Position numbers and translations under genes: made by a program. DNA of 64,000 nucleotides. Origin: Tsuneonella mangrovi (GTDB lineage: Bacteria; Pseudomonadota; Alphaproteobacteria; Sphingomonadales; Sphingomonadaceae). The stretch is taken from contig NZ_CP022889.1 in assembly GCF_002269345.1 (NCBI RefSeq), positions 620,001-684,000 of the forward strand, given 5' to 3'. Below, one piece after another: positions 44,267 through 53,800 of this stretch. Numbering within the stretch: the stretch's first letter is position 1; every line of letters begins with the position of its first letter. The notes beneath the pieces were generated by a model, which searched no databases, had not been told where the DNA came from, and was given only the letters and a program-made list of their open reading frames with translations.

Positions 44267-45414
44267 CGCCTCGCTCCTTTCCCGAACAATCCCTTGATCG
44301 GACGGAACCAGCGCGCGGTCAGGTCGCTCATCCCGGGCCGTGCGACAATTCCATCTCCGGCATCGATCGGAAATTCGTGGATGACCCGCATCAGGTCGTA
44401 GTCGACGTCGGCAGTGAACCGGAAGGCCGCTGTTGGGCTGGTCGAGATACATCCCGGTGGGCGTTCCTCTTTCAAATCGAGAAACACCCGCAGGATGTCG
44501 CGGAAGCTTCCGAAATCGTGGAACTTTATCAATACATCCATTTCATCATACAATCGCAGGTCGCGGACGTTCGTATAGTGGGAACGACAAGTGACCAGTG
44601 CCTGGTAGACGGCTTTTTCCGGATGCGCGGCGTCGCGGTATTGCTTGAGGCCTACCGTGCGCATCGAGGTGGGGATGAGACCAGCCGAAATGTAATCGAC
44701 GAAATTAGATAGATCGCCCATGCGTTCGATCGCGGCGGCGACCGCCGGACTGTCGAGCAACGTTGCGAGCGACAGCTCCGGCCTCGCGCCGAGCCTGAAT
44801 GTCGGCAGAAGCGGGCCGGTCGTGACTTCGAGAAACGGCAGCATCTCCTGATACTCGCCAGGCACATCGGTCTTCCAGCCCGGCATCATGACCGAACCAC
44901 TGAAGCTGTCGGGGAATTCGAATTCGCCGATGTCGATATCCGCCAATAGCTTGCCCAGCCCGAGCATTTCCCGCCCGCAAACGCACGACCACGGCTTGTC
45001 GACAACGATGAACGGAAGGATGCAGTTGGGCTCGCTTTTAGTGAAGAGGCCCGAGGTGCCATTGCCGTAGCGCATCACCGGAATCGAAACGAAGACCTCG
45101 CGCTGACTGGTAGTCCCGCGATTGGGATACGGAACTTCACCAGTATCCTCAGGCAGGCGGTTCGAGCTGACCATCTCGGGATAGTCGAGGAACATCAGCA
45201 TCAGGTACGGCCAGCTTGACAGCGGACGGTATTCGAAGCCGCGCTCTTCGCGCGAGCCGAGGTTGAGGAACTTGTCGCAGTATGCTTGCACCGCCGGCAA
45301 CTGCGCCTTCCACAGGAAGGAATTCACCGTCACCTTGGGGAAATGGTAGGGCGGCGGCACATCCTGGCTGGCGGCCGATTGGACATAGAGCCGCGAATGC
45401 CAATGATCGCTCAT
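44263..45414 (-). CDS. Uncharacterised protein B, acetoacetate-decarboxylase-like
   Basis: A 383-residue protein related by layout to the next gene. The CILPFIVVDKPWSCVCGREMLGLGKLLADIDI segment (131-162) fits the acetoacetate-decarboxylase superfamily pattern with Lys155 at the Schiff-base position, though the usual Pro before the Lys is Gly. The C-terminal part (about 230-383) has a VDYISAGLIPTSMRTVGLKQYRDA stretch of unknown role. It overlaps both neighbours by ATGA. No signal peptide or membrane helix is visible. The family reading is tentative. Confidence 0.6.
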   Translation of the reverse strand: MSDHWHSRLYVQSAASQDVPPPYHFPKVTVNSFLWKAQLPAVQAYCDKFLNLGSREERGFEYRPLSSWPYLMLMFLDYPEMVSSNRLPEDTGEVPYPNRGTTSQREVFVSIPVMRYGNGTSGLFTKSEPNCILPFIVVDKPWSCVCGREMLGLGKLLADIDIGEFEFPDSFSGSVMMPGWKTDVPGEYQEMLPFLEVTTGPLLPTFRLGARPELSLATLLDSPAVAAAIERMGDLSNFVDYISAGLIPTSMRTVGLKQYRDAAHPEKAVYQALVTCRSHYTNVRDLRLYDEMDVLIKFHDFGSFRDILRVFLDLKEERPPGCISTSPTAAFRFTADVDYDLMRVIHEFPIDAGDGIVARPGMSDLTARWFRPIKGLFGKGARR

Positions 45415-46478
45415 ACCGTTGCCTCCCTGGGAGTGGCAACGAACTCGGCTGCGCCGGCTTGGACGATGAAATCGGATCCGAACACCAGTGACGGGGTCTG
45501 GAAACCCGGTTGAACCTGTCCATCGCGGATCCGGTGCAAGGCTTCGGCCGAGGTCAGCGCGCTTGCCGAATAGCCGTCCAGTACGTGCATGCGGATCACA
45601 CGGGGCCGGCGCCAGCGATCGTGCGCTTCGACCACCAAGGTATAGCCGGTGCCTTCGGGTAAGCCGCCGGGAGGCTCCTCCGGCCAGATCTTCGATGTCG
45701 CGGCCCCAAGGCTGCGCCACGGCCCCGCCCCGGTAACCCGCGCAGTGAGCCCGGCCATGCGATAGCTCGAGCGGTGCCACCATGGCTGCTCGGTAAAAGT
45801 CTCGATGCTCCGGACCCCGGTCGAAAGCTCGCAGGTCACGACATCTGCCCAGGTCATTGCAGTCGCTTCGCTCAACCGGCCTGCGAAGTCGAACGCGCGC
45901 ACCAGGCTGCCGGCCGGAACCGGCACCAGCTCCCCGTCCCGCCTCACCACAAGATCGGCATCGAACACCCGCGCCGCGCTCGCCACGCTACCAGCCGAAA
46001 CGGCGTGCAGGCACGAAAATCCGATGTAGAATTTGACCGTGTCGGGCCAGGTCTCGACCGCGCGCTTGAGCAGGCAATCGCTCGCCGCAATCGTCAACCC
46101 CATACCGGGAAGCAGCATCACCCCCGCTTCACGTGCTGCCTCGTCGTGCGCGAGAAGCTGCCCGAACACCGGCCATTCCCCGGCGAGGTCGAGATAATGG
46201 CACCCCGCCTCTATGCAGGCATCGGCCATCCGTATTGCGGTATCGAGATACGGACCCGCAGCGTTGAGCACGACCGAGGCGCCGTCGAGCGCGTCGACGA
46301 TCGTGGCGTGATCCGACAGGTCGAATGCACACCATGGGAGATGGAACCTGTCCGCCACTTCCGCGACCCGCTCGGCATCGCGCCCCGCGATGACCAACGG
46401 CATCGTACCGGCGATCTCCTCGAGGATCTTCTGCGCGGTGAAACCCGTCGCGCCATAAAGGAGCACATGCCCGGTCAT
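45411..46478 (-). CDS. Saccharopine-dehydrogenase-like NAD(P)-dependent reductase
   Basis: A 355-residue protein beginning with a Rossmann fold (TGHVLLYGATGFTAQKILEEIA), then MPLVIAGRDAERVAEVADRF, SVVLNAAGPYLDTAIRMADACIEAGCHYLDLAGEW and MLLPGMGLTIAASDCLLKRA. This is the pattern of the saccharopine-dehydrogenase-like and trans-acting enoyl-reductase group, which reduces double bonds in lipid or polyketide chains in some bacteria. In this operon reduction of a prenyl chain or its head group is plausible. It overlaps both neighbours by ATGA. The start at 46478 was chosen over 46541, which would overlap the next gene more. Confidence 0.85.
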   Translation of the reverse strand: MTGHVLLYGATGFTAQKILEEIAGTMPLVIAGRDAERVAEVADRFHLPWCAFDLSDHATIVDALDGASVVLNAAGPYLDTAIRMADACIEAGCHYLDLAGEWPVFGQLLAHDEAAREAGVMLLPGMGLTIAASDCLLKRAVETWPDTVKFYIGFSCLHAVSAGSVASAARVFDADLVVRRDGELVPVPAGSLVRAFDFAGRLSEATAMTWADVVTCELSTGVRSIETFTEQPWWHRSSYRMAGLTARVTGAGPWRSLGAATSKIWPEEPPGGLPEGTGYTLVVEAHDRWRRPRVIRMHVLDGYSASALTSAEALHRIRDGQVQPGFQTPSLVFGSDFIVQAGAAEFVATPREATV

Positions 46479-47527
46479 TTGCGGTCGAAAATCCAGCGGA
46501 CAAGGCCGAGCAGGAAATCTCGGTCCTCGCCTTCGGGGCATTCGCCGTAGGCTTGGTCAAATTCCTCCAGGGCGCATCCGGCCATCGCCGCCGCTACCCG
46601 CTTGCCATAGGCGATCGAGCCCTTTTCGTGCATCAATTCGGCCAGCCATTGCCCATCGGCCCGGCCGCGCTCGCCGCGATCGCAGGCAAGGAAGGCGTCG
46701 ATCCGCTTGCGCTCGGCTGCACTCGCTGCCTCGCGGACATGGATCAGCATCAGCGTTCGCTTGCCTTCGAACAGATCGCCCCCGCGCTCCTTGCCGTAGC
46801 CCGGATCGGCGGTCAGGTTGCGCAAGTCGTCCTCGATCTGGAACGCGATGCCAAGGAAATGGCCGAACCCCATCAACCGGGCGGGGTCGACGCGTCCGCG
46901 CGAGCCGACAATCGCCCCGAGTTGCGCAGGCCAGATCATCCCCATCCACGCGGTCTTCTTCAGCGCCATGCGCAAGTAATCGGCGGTCGTCAGCCCGGTG
47001 ACGTTGTTGTCGCGCCACCCCAGCTCGAGCGCCTGGCCTTCGGCGGTCTGGCGCGCCATCTCGATCGTCGCATCGATGACTTGGCGGGCGACCTCGGGCC
47101 CGCAAGGGCGAACCGCGTCGAGCAATGGGCGAAAGGCGGTGAACATCAGCGCGTCACCGGCATTGATCGCCAAGGGCACGCCGTGCAGCGCGTGGAGCGT
47201 CGGGCGGCCCCGCCGCTCTTCGCTGCCATCCTGGATATCGTCGTGGATCAACAGCGCGTTGTGCAACAGCTCGACCGCAGCAGCACAGCGCACAACCGAT
47301 TGCAGCTCACCGCCGAACAGGCGCGCGTTGGCGATGCAGATCGCCGGACGCATCATCTTGCCGCCACGCCCGGGATAATCGGCCAGAAGATCGTCGAGGA
47401 ACGGAGCAACCGAAGGGTTGGTGAGGTAGCGCGTCAGTTCCCCGCGGGTGGCGCTGGCGTATCGGTCGAGCAGCCCGGCTGGGAGGCATCCTGCGGCGCT
47501 TTCCGCGCTTGTCGCCCCCTCCTCCAT
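46475..47527 (-). CDS. Trans-polyprenyl diphosphate synthase family protein
   Basis: The 350-residue protein joins isopentenyl diphosphate to allylic primers in its family. The first aspartate-rich motif is DDIQD (96-100), flanked by ALLIHDDIQDGSEERRG; the second is DDLRN (233-237) in GIAFQIEDDLRNLTAD, with its last position Asn where Asp is usual. GKERGGDLFEGKRTLM follows. The product chain length cannot be fixed by eye. It is a plausible chain-maker for the operon, with a desaturase, a reductase and ADC-like proteins. ATG at 47527 was chosen; GTG at 47530 is adjacent. Confidence 0.9.
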   Translation of the reverse strand: MEEGATSAESAAGCLPAGLLDRYASATRGELTRYLTNPSVAPFLDDLLADYPGRGGKMMRPAICIANARLFGGELQSVVRCAAAVELLHNALLIHDDIQDGSEERRGRPTLHALHGVPLAINAGDALMFTAFRPLLDAVRPCGPEVARQVIDATIEMARQTAEGQALELGWRDNNVTGLTTADYLRMALKKTAWMGMIWPAQLGAIVGSRGRVDPARLMGFGHFLGIAFQIEDDLRNLTADPGYGKERGGDLFEGKRTLMLIHVREAASAAERKRIDAFLACDRGERGRADGQWLAELMHEKGSIAYGKRVAAAMAGCALEEFDQAYGECPEGEDRDFLLGLVRWIFDRK

Positions 47528-47533
47528 CACCGC

Positions 47534-48490
47534 CTAGTCCTTGACCTGCACGACGATGACACCGAGCGGGATGTCCTGGCTGAGCGCCGTGACCATTCCT
47601 GAATAGACCCCCGCCGGCTGGTTTGGCGGCACATCGATCGTTACCAGGAGCCCTCCCGCTGAAACGTCCGCCTCGAATTTGATCCCGGCTGCGTCGATCG
47701 CGGGATTGTTTCCTTCTCTCGGAACGAGCGACGTCGAGGTAATTTCCCACACCCCGGTCGGGTTCGTTGGACGATCGAGCTCCTTGACCAGCGCGGCAGC
47801 CTTCTTGCCTGAAAACTGTATCGTGAGCGGAAGCTTTCGGTGATCCTGCCGGTGGTGTTCGCGGTGTGGTTGGTGCACCTTGACGCCGTGCTGAGCGGAA
47901 CCGTTTGTCTTGCCCTTGGCCTTGCCCTTGACGGGCTGGATATCGCGAAATCCCGGCACGGCGGAAGCGGTTTCGCCGGGAGGCGGTGGGCCGCTCGCTG
48001 CGGCAAACTGTGCCAGCAGTTGCTCGCAGATGTCGAAAGTCGTGGTGCTCAACTGCCGCGTGAGGTCGAGCAGCCGGTGAGCCATCGCCTCGACATCGTA
48101 GGGCACCTTGCGAAAACTGTAGTTCCCCTGGCGGAACAGCTCCGCCGCCCGCCGCCCCTGGGCGATCGTTTCCGACAGCACATCATAACCCGACCGGACC
48201 GCTTCGGCGACGGCCTCGTCGATATGGAGCGCTTCGCCAGAATTGGCAGTTTTGGCTTTCGCGTGCCAGCGATCGTGGTGGTGGCCATCGTCGGGACCGA
48301 ATTTCGGTCCTTGCTTCGCAGCCTCCGGTTCCGCGTGGCCCGGGTGCGGCGCGGCCGCTGCTATGTTTGCACCACTTCGGTCGGGGCGTTGACGAGGGGT
48401 GGGCTCGCGCTTGATCCGTTCCTTCTTCGACTTTGACGTTACGCGCTTCTTGCCGCGCTTGCCCGAAGCAGCATCATCAGGGGTGGTCAT
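47534..48490 (-). CDS. Uncharacterised phasin-like protein with C-terminal beta domain
   Basis: I do not know a family for the whole 318-residue protein. Three parts are visible: a basic, disordered N-terminus (about 1-90) with a His-rich DDGHHHDRWHAK run, a helical region (about 90-165, DEAVAEAVRSGYDVLSETIAQGRRAAELFRQG...) that resembles phasins, and, after a second His-rich linker (HQPHREHHRQDHRK), a beta-rich domain (about 220-318) ending PPNQPAGVYSGMVTALSQDIPLGVIVVQV. Phasins coat hydrophobic granules. A scaffold or surface role for the operon's enzymes is inferred. It overlaps the upstream flavoprotein gene by 14 bases. Confidence 0.65.
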   Translation of the reverse strand: MTTPDDAASGKRGKKRVTSKSKKERIKREPTPRQRPDRSGANIAAAAPHPGHAEPEAAKQGPKFGPDDGHHHDRWHAKAKTANSGEALHIDEAVAEAVRSGYDVLSETIAQGRRAAELFRQGNYSFRKVPYDVEAMAHRLLDLTRQLSTTTFDICEQLLAQFAAASGPPPPGETASAVPGFRDIQPVKGKAKGKTNGSAQHGVKVHQPHREHHRQDHRKLPLTIQFSGKKAAALVKELDRPTNPTGVWEITSTSLVPREGNNPAIDAAGIKFEADVSAGGLLVTIDVPPNQPAGVYSGMVTALSQDIPLGVIVVQVKD

Positions 48491-50594
48491 AGGCGGTGAT
48501 GTCCTCCAACCTGGGGAGCCCGCTCAGCGCATGCGCGGCGAGCAAGCCCGACATTACAGCTCCTTCGACGCAACCCGAATGAAAACCGCTATCGGTCCAG
48601 TCACCCGCGAGAGTCAAATTGTCATAGGTTATGTCGAGCGGTGATATCCGGTACCGCCAGCTTCCAGGCGTATGAATAACGTAGCGATCGGAAGGGTTTA
48701 CGTTTGCACGCCAATATTGCGAGGCAAACCGCGCCGGCCCTTTGGACTTACGCCCCTTCTCCGCCGGTTTGAGAATTTCCCAACGAAATTCGCCGCTTGA
48801 GTCGAATGCGCGGGGCCAGATTGCGCGAACCGGACCCTGCAGGAAACCTTCGGCGCTGGCCTTCACTTCAGCCGCGCGCCGCGCCGGATACCCGCTGTCG
48901 TCGTCCGCTGGCGGTTCGGGCGGATCGCGCAGCGCGGCGCAGAAATAGACCGAGGTCGCAGGCGGGTCCTTCCACCCTTCTTCCGGCACGACGTGCGCCA
49001 TGTCGCACCACGTGTCGAACGGCTTGGCAAAAGCACCGGTAATGTAGGTCGGGCCCGGCCAGCCAAGCGTTTCCAGATCTTCGGTCAGCCAGACCTGGAA
49101 TGCCTGCGAAGCAACAGTGGTGACATTGTCGCACATCGCCTTCCAGCGAGGATCGTGGGCCACGATTTCGCTGGCGACATAGGGCACCGCGGCGACCCCG
49201 ACCGTCAGGGCGACGAAGTCAAAGTCCTCGCCGACGTCGAGCGTCTTCTCCCCTGCCCGCCGCCGATCCCAGTGCGATTCGAGGTTCCACCCTTCCTTCG
49301 CGATCCGGTCGCCCTCGCGCAGTTGTTCGAGATCGGGTTCGGACGGCCAGCACGGCTTGCCTTGAACCTGCACTAGCGGATCGTATTCCCCGCCCCCCTT
49401 AACCGTCGCCTGCACGTCGAAGGTGAGTGTCGCGACATGGCCCTTGCCCCGACCCAGCCCCATGTTGGTTAGGCGGTGGAAGAATTCGAACTTTACTCCA
49501 CGCGCTTTCATCGCGGTGTAGAGCGGCGCGAACACAACGTCTCCCATTCCCGCGCGCATTCGCCACATGAACGCGCCGCGATAGCCGAAGAACGTGCGCA
49601 AAGTGCCGCGCAGCCCTTGCCCCGCCGATAGCGACGGGCGATCGGGATCGCCGTTCACGTAACCCATCGAAAGATCGTAGAGCCCGCGCAGGAATGGCGA
49701 TTGCAGCGCACGGTCGGATGCGCCGTTGATCTTCATCCATTCGCGGCATTCGTAGTCGTCGATCGCGTCGAGGCCATCGGGGTCGGACATGATGCCATAG
49801 CGCATAAGGCCCGTAATCGTAGCCAGCGTAAGATCGGCCACTTCCCACATGAAGCGGTTGGGATCGTCGGCAATCCAGCGATCCTCGATCCATTGGCGGA
49901 GCTGGCCGAGTAGACCGTCAGCCGATCGCAACAGCCCGTCGGCCGTCTCGGGCGTGACCGAACGGATGAGTGCCGCCAGCACGCCCAGCCCCTCGGCCAA
50001 TGCCGCAGCGCTCGCAAAAGTGCCGAGCCTGGCGAGGTAAGCGAGCCGCGAGACGATGTCGCCGTCGGGCGGACGATCGAACCAGGTCGCCGGATTATGG
50101 CCATCGACCTGGGTATCGAGGATCAGCGAGCGGAACAGTTCGAACGCGCGTGCCATGTAGAACGCCATCGTAAACGGTTCGTCCGGCGGGCGCGGATCGC
50201 CCGGCAACCCGGCCCGGGCAGGCATTCTGACAAACCATTTCTGGAAGCCGCCGTTCTCGCTGGCGGAACACAGCGCAATATCGTTCTCCGGCGTCCACGC
50301 ATCGCGCCAATCGCCGTAAACATGCCCCTGCCCCGCCGCCTCGAGCTCGGCATGGCATTCGCGCATCATCCGGAAGGCGTTGTCGTAAAACCCGAGCCAG
50401 ATATGCAGCCCGTGTTCCTCGATCCGTCCGCTCGCGCCGCGACCAGAAGCGCCCTTGCCTCCCAGCCGCCAGCCTTCCTGATAGACAGTGACTTCGTAGC
50501 GCCCGTTATGCTGTGGCTTCGACAGCTCCCACGCCAGCGCCATTGCCGCACACCCGCCGCCAATCACGGCAACCCGGATCGGCGCGTCGCTCAA
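48477..50594 (-). CDS. Carotene-desaturase/HpnE-like FAD-dependent oxidoreductase
   Basis: The 705-residue protein, first in the operon, opens with the FAD-binding VAVIGGGCAAMALAWELSK (Rossmann loop GGGCAA at 12-17) and GWRLGGKGASGRG ... EEHGLHIWLGFYDNAFRMMRE, the pattern of zeta-carotene desaturases, hydroxysqualene dehydroxylase (HpnE) and related amine-oxidase-fold enzymes. The C-terminus has LTLAGDWTDSGFHSGCVEGAVMSGLLAAHAL, the FAD-closing motif. It is longer than most family members (about 450-500). An isoprenoid substrate is likely. The start is TTG at 50594. Confidence 0.87.
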   Translation of the reverse strand: MSDAPIRVAVIGGGCAAMALAWELSKPQHNGRYEVTVYQEGWRLGGKGASGRGASGRIEEHGLHIWLGFYDNAFRMMRECHAELEAAGQGHVYGDWRDAWTPENDIALCSASENGGFQKWFVRMPARAGLPGDPRPPDEPFTMAFYMARAFELFRSLILDTQVDGHNPATWFDRPPDGDIVSRLAYLARLGTFASAAALAEGLGVLAALIRSVTPETADGLLRSADGLLGQLRQWIEDRWIADDPNRFMWEVADLTLATITGLMRYGIMSDPDGLDAIDDYECREWMKINGASDRALQSPFLRGLYDLSMGYVNGDPDRPSLSAGQGLRGTLRTFFGYRGAFMWRMRAGMGDVVFAPLYTAMKARGVKFEFFHRLTNMGLGRGKGHVATLTFDVQATVKGGGEYDPLVQVQGKPCWPSEPDLEQLREGDRIAKEGWNLESHWDRRRAGEKTLDVGEDFDFVALTVGVAAVPYVASEIVAHDPRWKAMCDNVTTVASQAFQVWLTEDLETLGWPGPTYITGAFAKPFDTWCDMAHVVPEEGWKDPPATSVYFCAALRDPPEPPADDDSGYPARRAAEVKASAEGFLQGPVRAIWPRAFDSSGEFRWEILKPAEKGRKSKGPARFASQYWRANVNPSDRYVIHTPGSWRYRISPLDITYDNLTLAGDWTDSGFHSGCVEGAVMSGLLAAHALSGLPRLEDITAYDHP

Positions 50595-50809
50595 GGGCGC
50601 GCCCCTGGGCGCATATGCGGATCATAAAAGATTGGGCCGGAATCAAACAACTCGCCACCTTCCGCGATTCTGACCCGTTATTGATTGCATAAGAACCGAA
50701 ATTTGAACGCATGGCAACCCGGTCGGGGCGAGCGGACCGATACTGGCTGAACAGATCGCAGTCATACGCAATGTCGCGCCTCATACGTGGCTGCGCTTAC
50801 AGACAGCGA
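50595..50809. other. Promoter region of the prenyl-lipid operon
   Basis: These 215 bases separate the first gene of the minus-strand prenyl operon from the stop of the RND pump gene on the same strand. No regulator or RNA gene was seen. The stretch around 50620-50710 is AT-richer than the coding sequence and is the only place for the operon's promoter; no clear -10/-35 pair was assigned. Confidence 0.4.
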
Positions 50810-53800
50810 TCAGGCGGGCTTCTTCCGGAGAGCGGAGCGACCGTCTGTCAGGCCCTGCACCATCGCCGGCAGGAACAGCAACACCAGCGGAACGGCGGCG
50901 ACCAGCCCGAAGATGATCGCAGTCGCAAGCGGCTTTTGCAGCCCCGCGCCCCGGCTGATCCCCAGCGCGAGCGGGGATAGCGTGAGTATCGCGATCAGCG
51001 CGCTCATCAGGATCGGGCGTAGGCGATTGGTGGCGGCGGCATGAAGCGCACCAATCGAGACAGGCTCGTCGCGGTCGATCTCTGCGAAGAAGAACACGAT
51101 GAGTTCGGTCACCATCCCGATCACCATTGTCAGCCCCATCAGCGCCGAGATGTCGAGCTCGATGCCGGTGATCCACAAGCCGCACAGCACCGCCCCGGCG
51201 CTGAGCAGCACCGTGACGATCGCCGAGATGGTCCACGTCAGCCGTTCGAACAGCAGCGTCAGCAGCAGCGCGGCCAGCAGCAGGGCCGATCCGAACACGA
51301 TCGTCATGTCGGTAAAGCTCTTCTGCTGTTCGGCATAGAGACCGCCGTATTCGACCCGGATCGACGGTGGGAGGTTGAGCCCCGCGACAGTGCTCTTGAC
51401 CCGTTTCATCGCAGTGCCGAGGCTGATCCCGTTGAGGCGCGCGGTAACATCGATGAACGGCGCGAGGTTCTCGCGGGTCAGCTGCTTCTGGCCGGCTTCG
51501 ATCGACACAGTGGCAATCTGGCTCACCCGCACGCTGTGCCCGTCGGGCGCAACCAGCGGCATGGTCGCGATCTGGCTGGCACGTTCGCGCAAGTCGCGCG
51601 GGCTGCGCAGCCGGATGTCGATCATCTGTTCGCCGACCCGCACCTGCGTCGCCGGGCTGCCATCGACCATCGCTTCGAGTTGGCTGGCGATCGCTTGCGG
51701 GTCGAGGCCCTGCTGCGCGGCCGCGCCGGGATCGACCTTCACCGAAATCGCATCACCCGCAACCCTGAGCCCGTCGACGACTTCGGCAACCCCGTTGATC
51801 TGGCCAAGCGCCTTTCCGACTTTCCTTGCCGCACCTTCGAGCGCCTTGGGATCGTTGCCGAACAGCTTGACTTCGATCGGTTGCGGCACGGCGGTGAGAT
51901 CGCCGATCAGGTCTTCCATCAGCTGCGCGGTATCGATCTGCAAACCGGGCACCTGATTTTCGGCCTTGGTGCGGATTTCGTCCATCACATCCCAGATCGG
52001 GCGCCGAGAACCGCCCTTGAGCCGGATGAAGTAATCGCCTTCGTCGGCCTCGGTCAGACCGCCACCGAGCTGCAACCCGGTACGGCGCGAATAGCTGGCG
52101 ACTTCGGGGGTGGAGGTAATGATCTTTTCCAGCTGGCGCAACTGCCGGTCGGTATCGGCCAGGGCAGCGCCGGGTTGCGCCTTGTAGTCGAGCACAAACC
52201 CACCCTCGTCCATCCTGGGCATAAATCCTGACGGCACGTGGGTAAGCGAAAAATACCCCCCGAGCCCCAGCAGCACCGCAACCACCAGCGCGAACAGTGC
52301 TGGCCGGACGAAAACCCGCTTGGCCAGCCGCCCATAGGCGTGCTGGAGCCGGTCGATCATCCCGCTCGCCTTCTCGGCAGCTTCGGCGTCTTCGTCGCGC
52401 AGCCAGTAGGCAGCGATCAGCGGTATCGCGAAGCGGGCATAGAGCAGCGAAATCGTAAGCGCGGCAACGATCGTGATCGCCAGCGCCTTGAAAAACCCGC
52501 CTGTCACGCCGCTGATGAACGCCAACGGCACGAACACCACGATCGTCGCGCCGGTCGATCCGACCAACGGCTTGCCCATTTCCGCCGCAGCCTCGAGCAG
52601 CGAAGGCGTATCGGTGCTCTTGCCCTCCTGCATCCGCCGCATGATATGCTCGAGCATCACCACGGCGTCGTCGACAATGAGGCCGACGGCAGCCGCCATG
52701 CCGCCCAGCGTCATCATGTCGAAGTGCATGCCCATCGCGTAGAGGATGAGGCAGGTCGCCGCGAGCACGCCCGGAAGCATCGCTGCGGTGATCGCCATCA
52801 GCCGCGCCGAGCGCAGGAACATGAACAGCACCAGGCCCGCTAGCAGCGCCCCGATCAGGATCGCATCGCGCACCGCTTTGGCTGCGCCCGCGACCAACTC
52901 CGACTGATCATAGAACGGTGTCACCTTGACGCTGCTGGGCAAGGCGAGCGCTTTGATCTGCGCCTGCACGTCGTTGACCACTTGCACGGTGTTGCCGCGC
53001 AGCGATTGGCGCACGTTCACCAGTACCGCGTTCTGCCCGTTCGAATTGACCAGCGTATAGTTGGGTGCCGACGAAGGGATGACCTGCCCGATACTACCGA
53101 GCGTGACCACGCTACCCGTCCCGCCGGCGGTCTTGACCGCGATCGATGCGATATCCTGCGGGGTCGACAGCTTGCTCTGGACCAGCACGAGATACAGGCG
53201 ATGGCGATCGGCTATCTTGCCCGCACCGATCACGACATTGGCGTTCGCCAGAGCGCTCGCGACATCGGTCGGGGAAACGCCCATTGCGGCCATCCGCGAA
53301 GGGTCGAGACGAACTTCGAATTCGCGCGGCGATCCGCCCAGCACATCGACCGCCGCGACCCCTTTGACCGAAGTCAGCGCCGGGCGGATGCGCAGCTCGG
53401 CGATCTGGCGCAGGTCTTCCTGGTTGAGCGTCGGAGACGTGAGCGCGAGGCCGTAAACCGGGAAGATCGTCGGATCCATCCGCCGCACATCGAACTGGAT
53501 GCCTGGCGGCAGCGCGCTTTGCATCGTCGCCAGTTCGCCTTGCGTAGCGAGCTGCGCGGCAACCATGTCGTGCCCCCAGTCGAAATCGAGCGCGAGTTCG
53601 GCCGAGCCGCGGCTGGTGGTCGAGCGGATCCGGGTGACCCCGGGGATCGAGCGCAACGCCAACTCGAGCGGGCGGGTGATCTGCGCTTCCATCCGTGCCG
53701 GGTCGCGCTCGCCCGCATCGACTGCAACGACAACGCGCGGATAATCGATGTGCGGGAACAGGCTGACCGGCAGCTTGGTCGCCGCCATCAACCCGCCCAG

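Noticed and set aside
41034-50594. A genomic island integrated at tRNA-Leu
   Set aside because: No integrase and no second copy of the tRNA 3' end was found near the far end of the operon.
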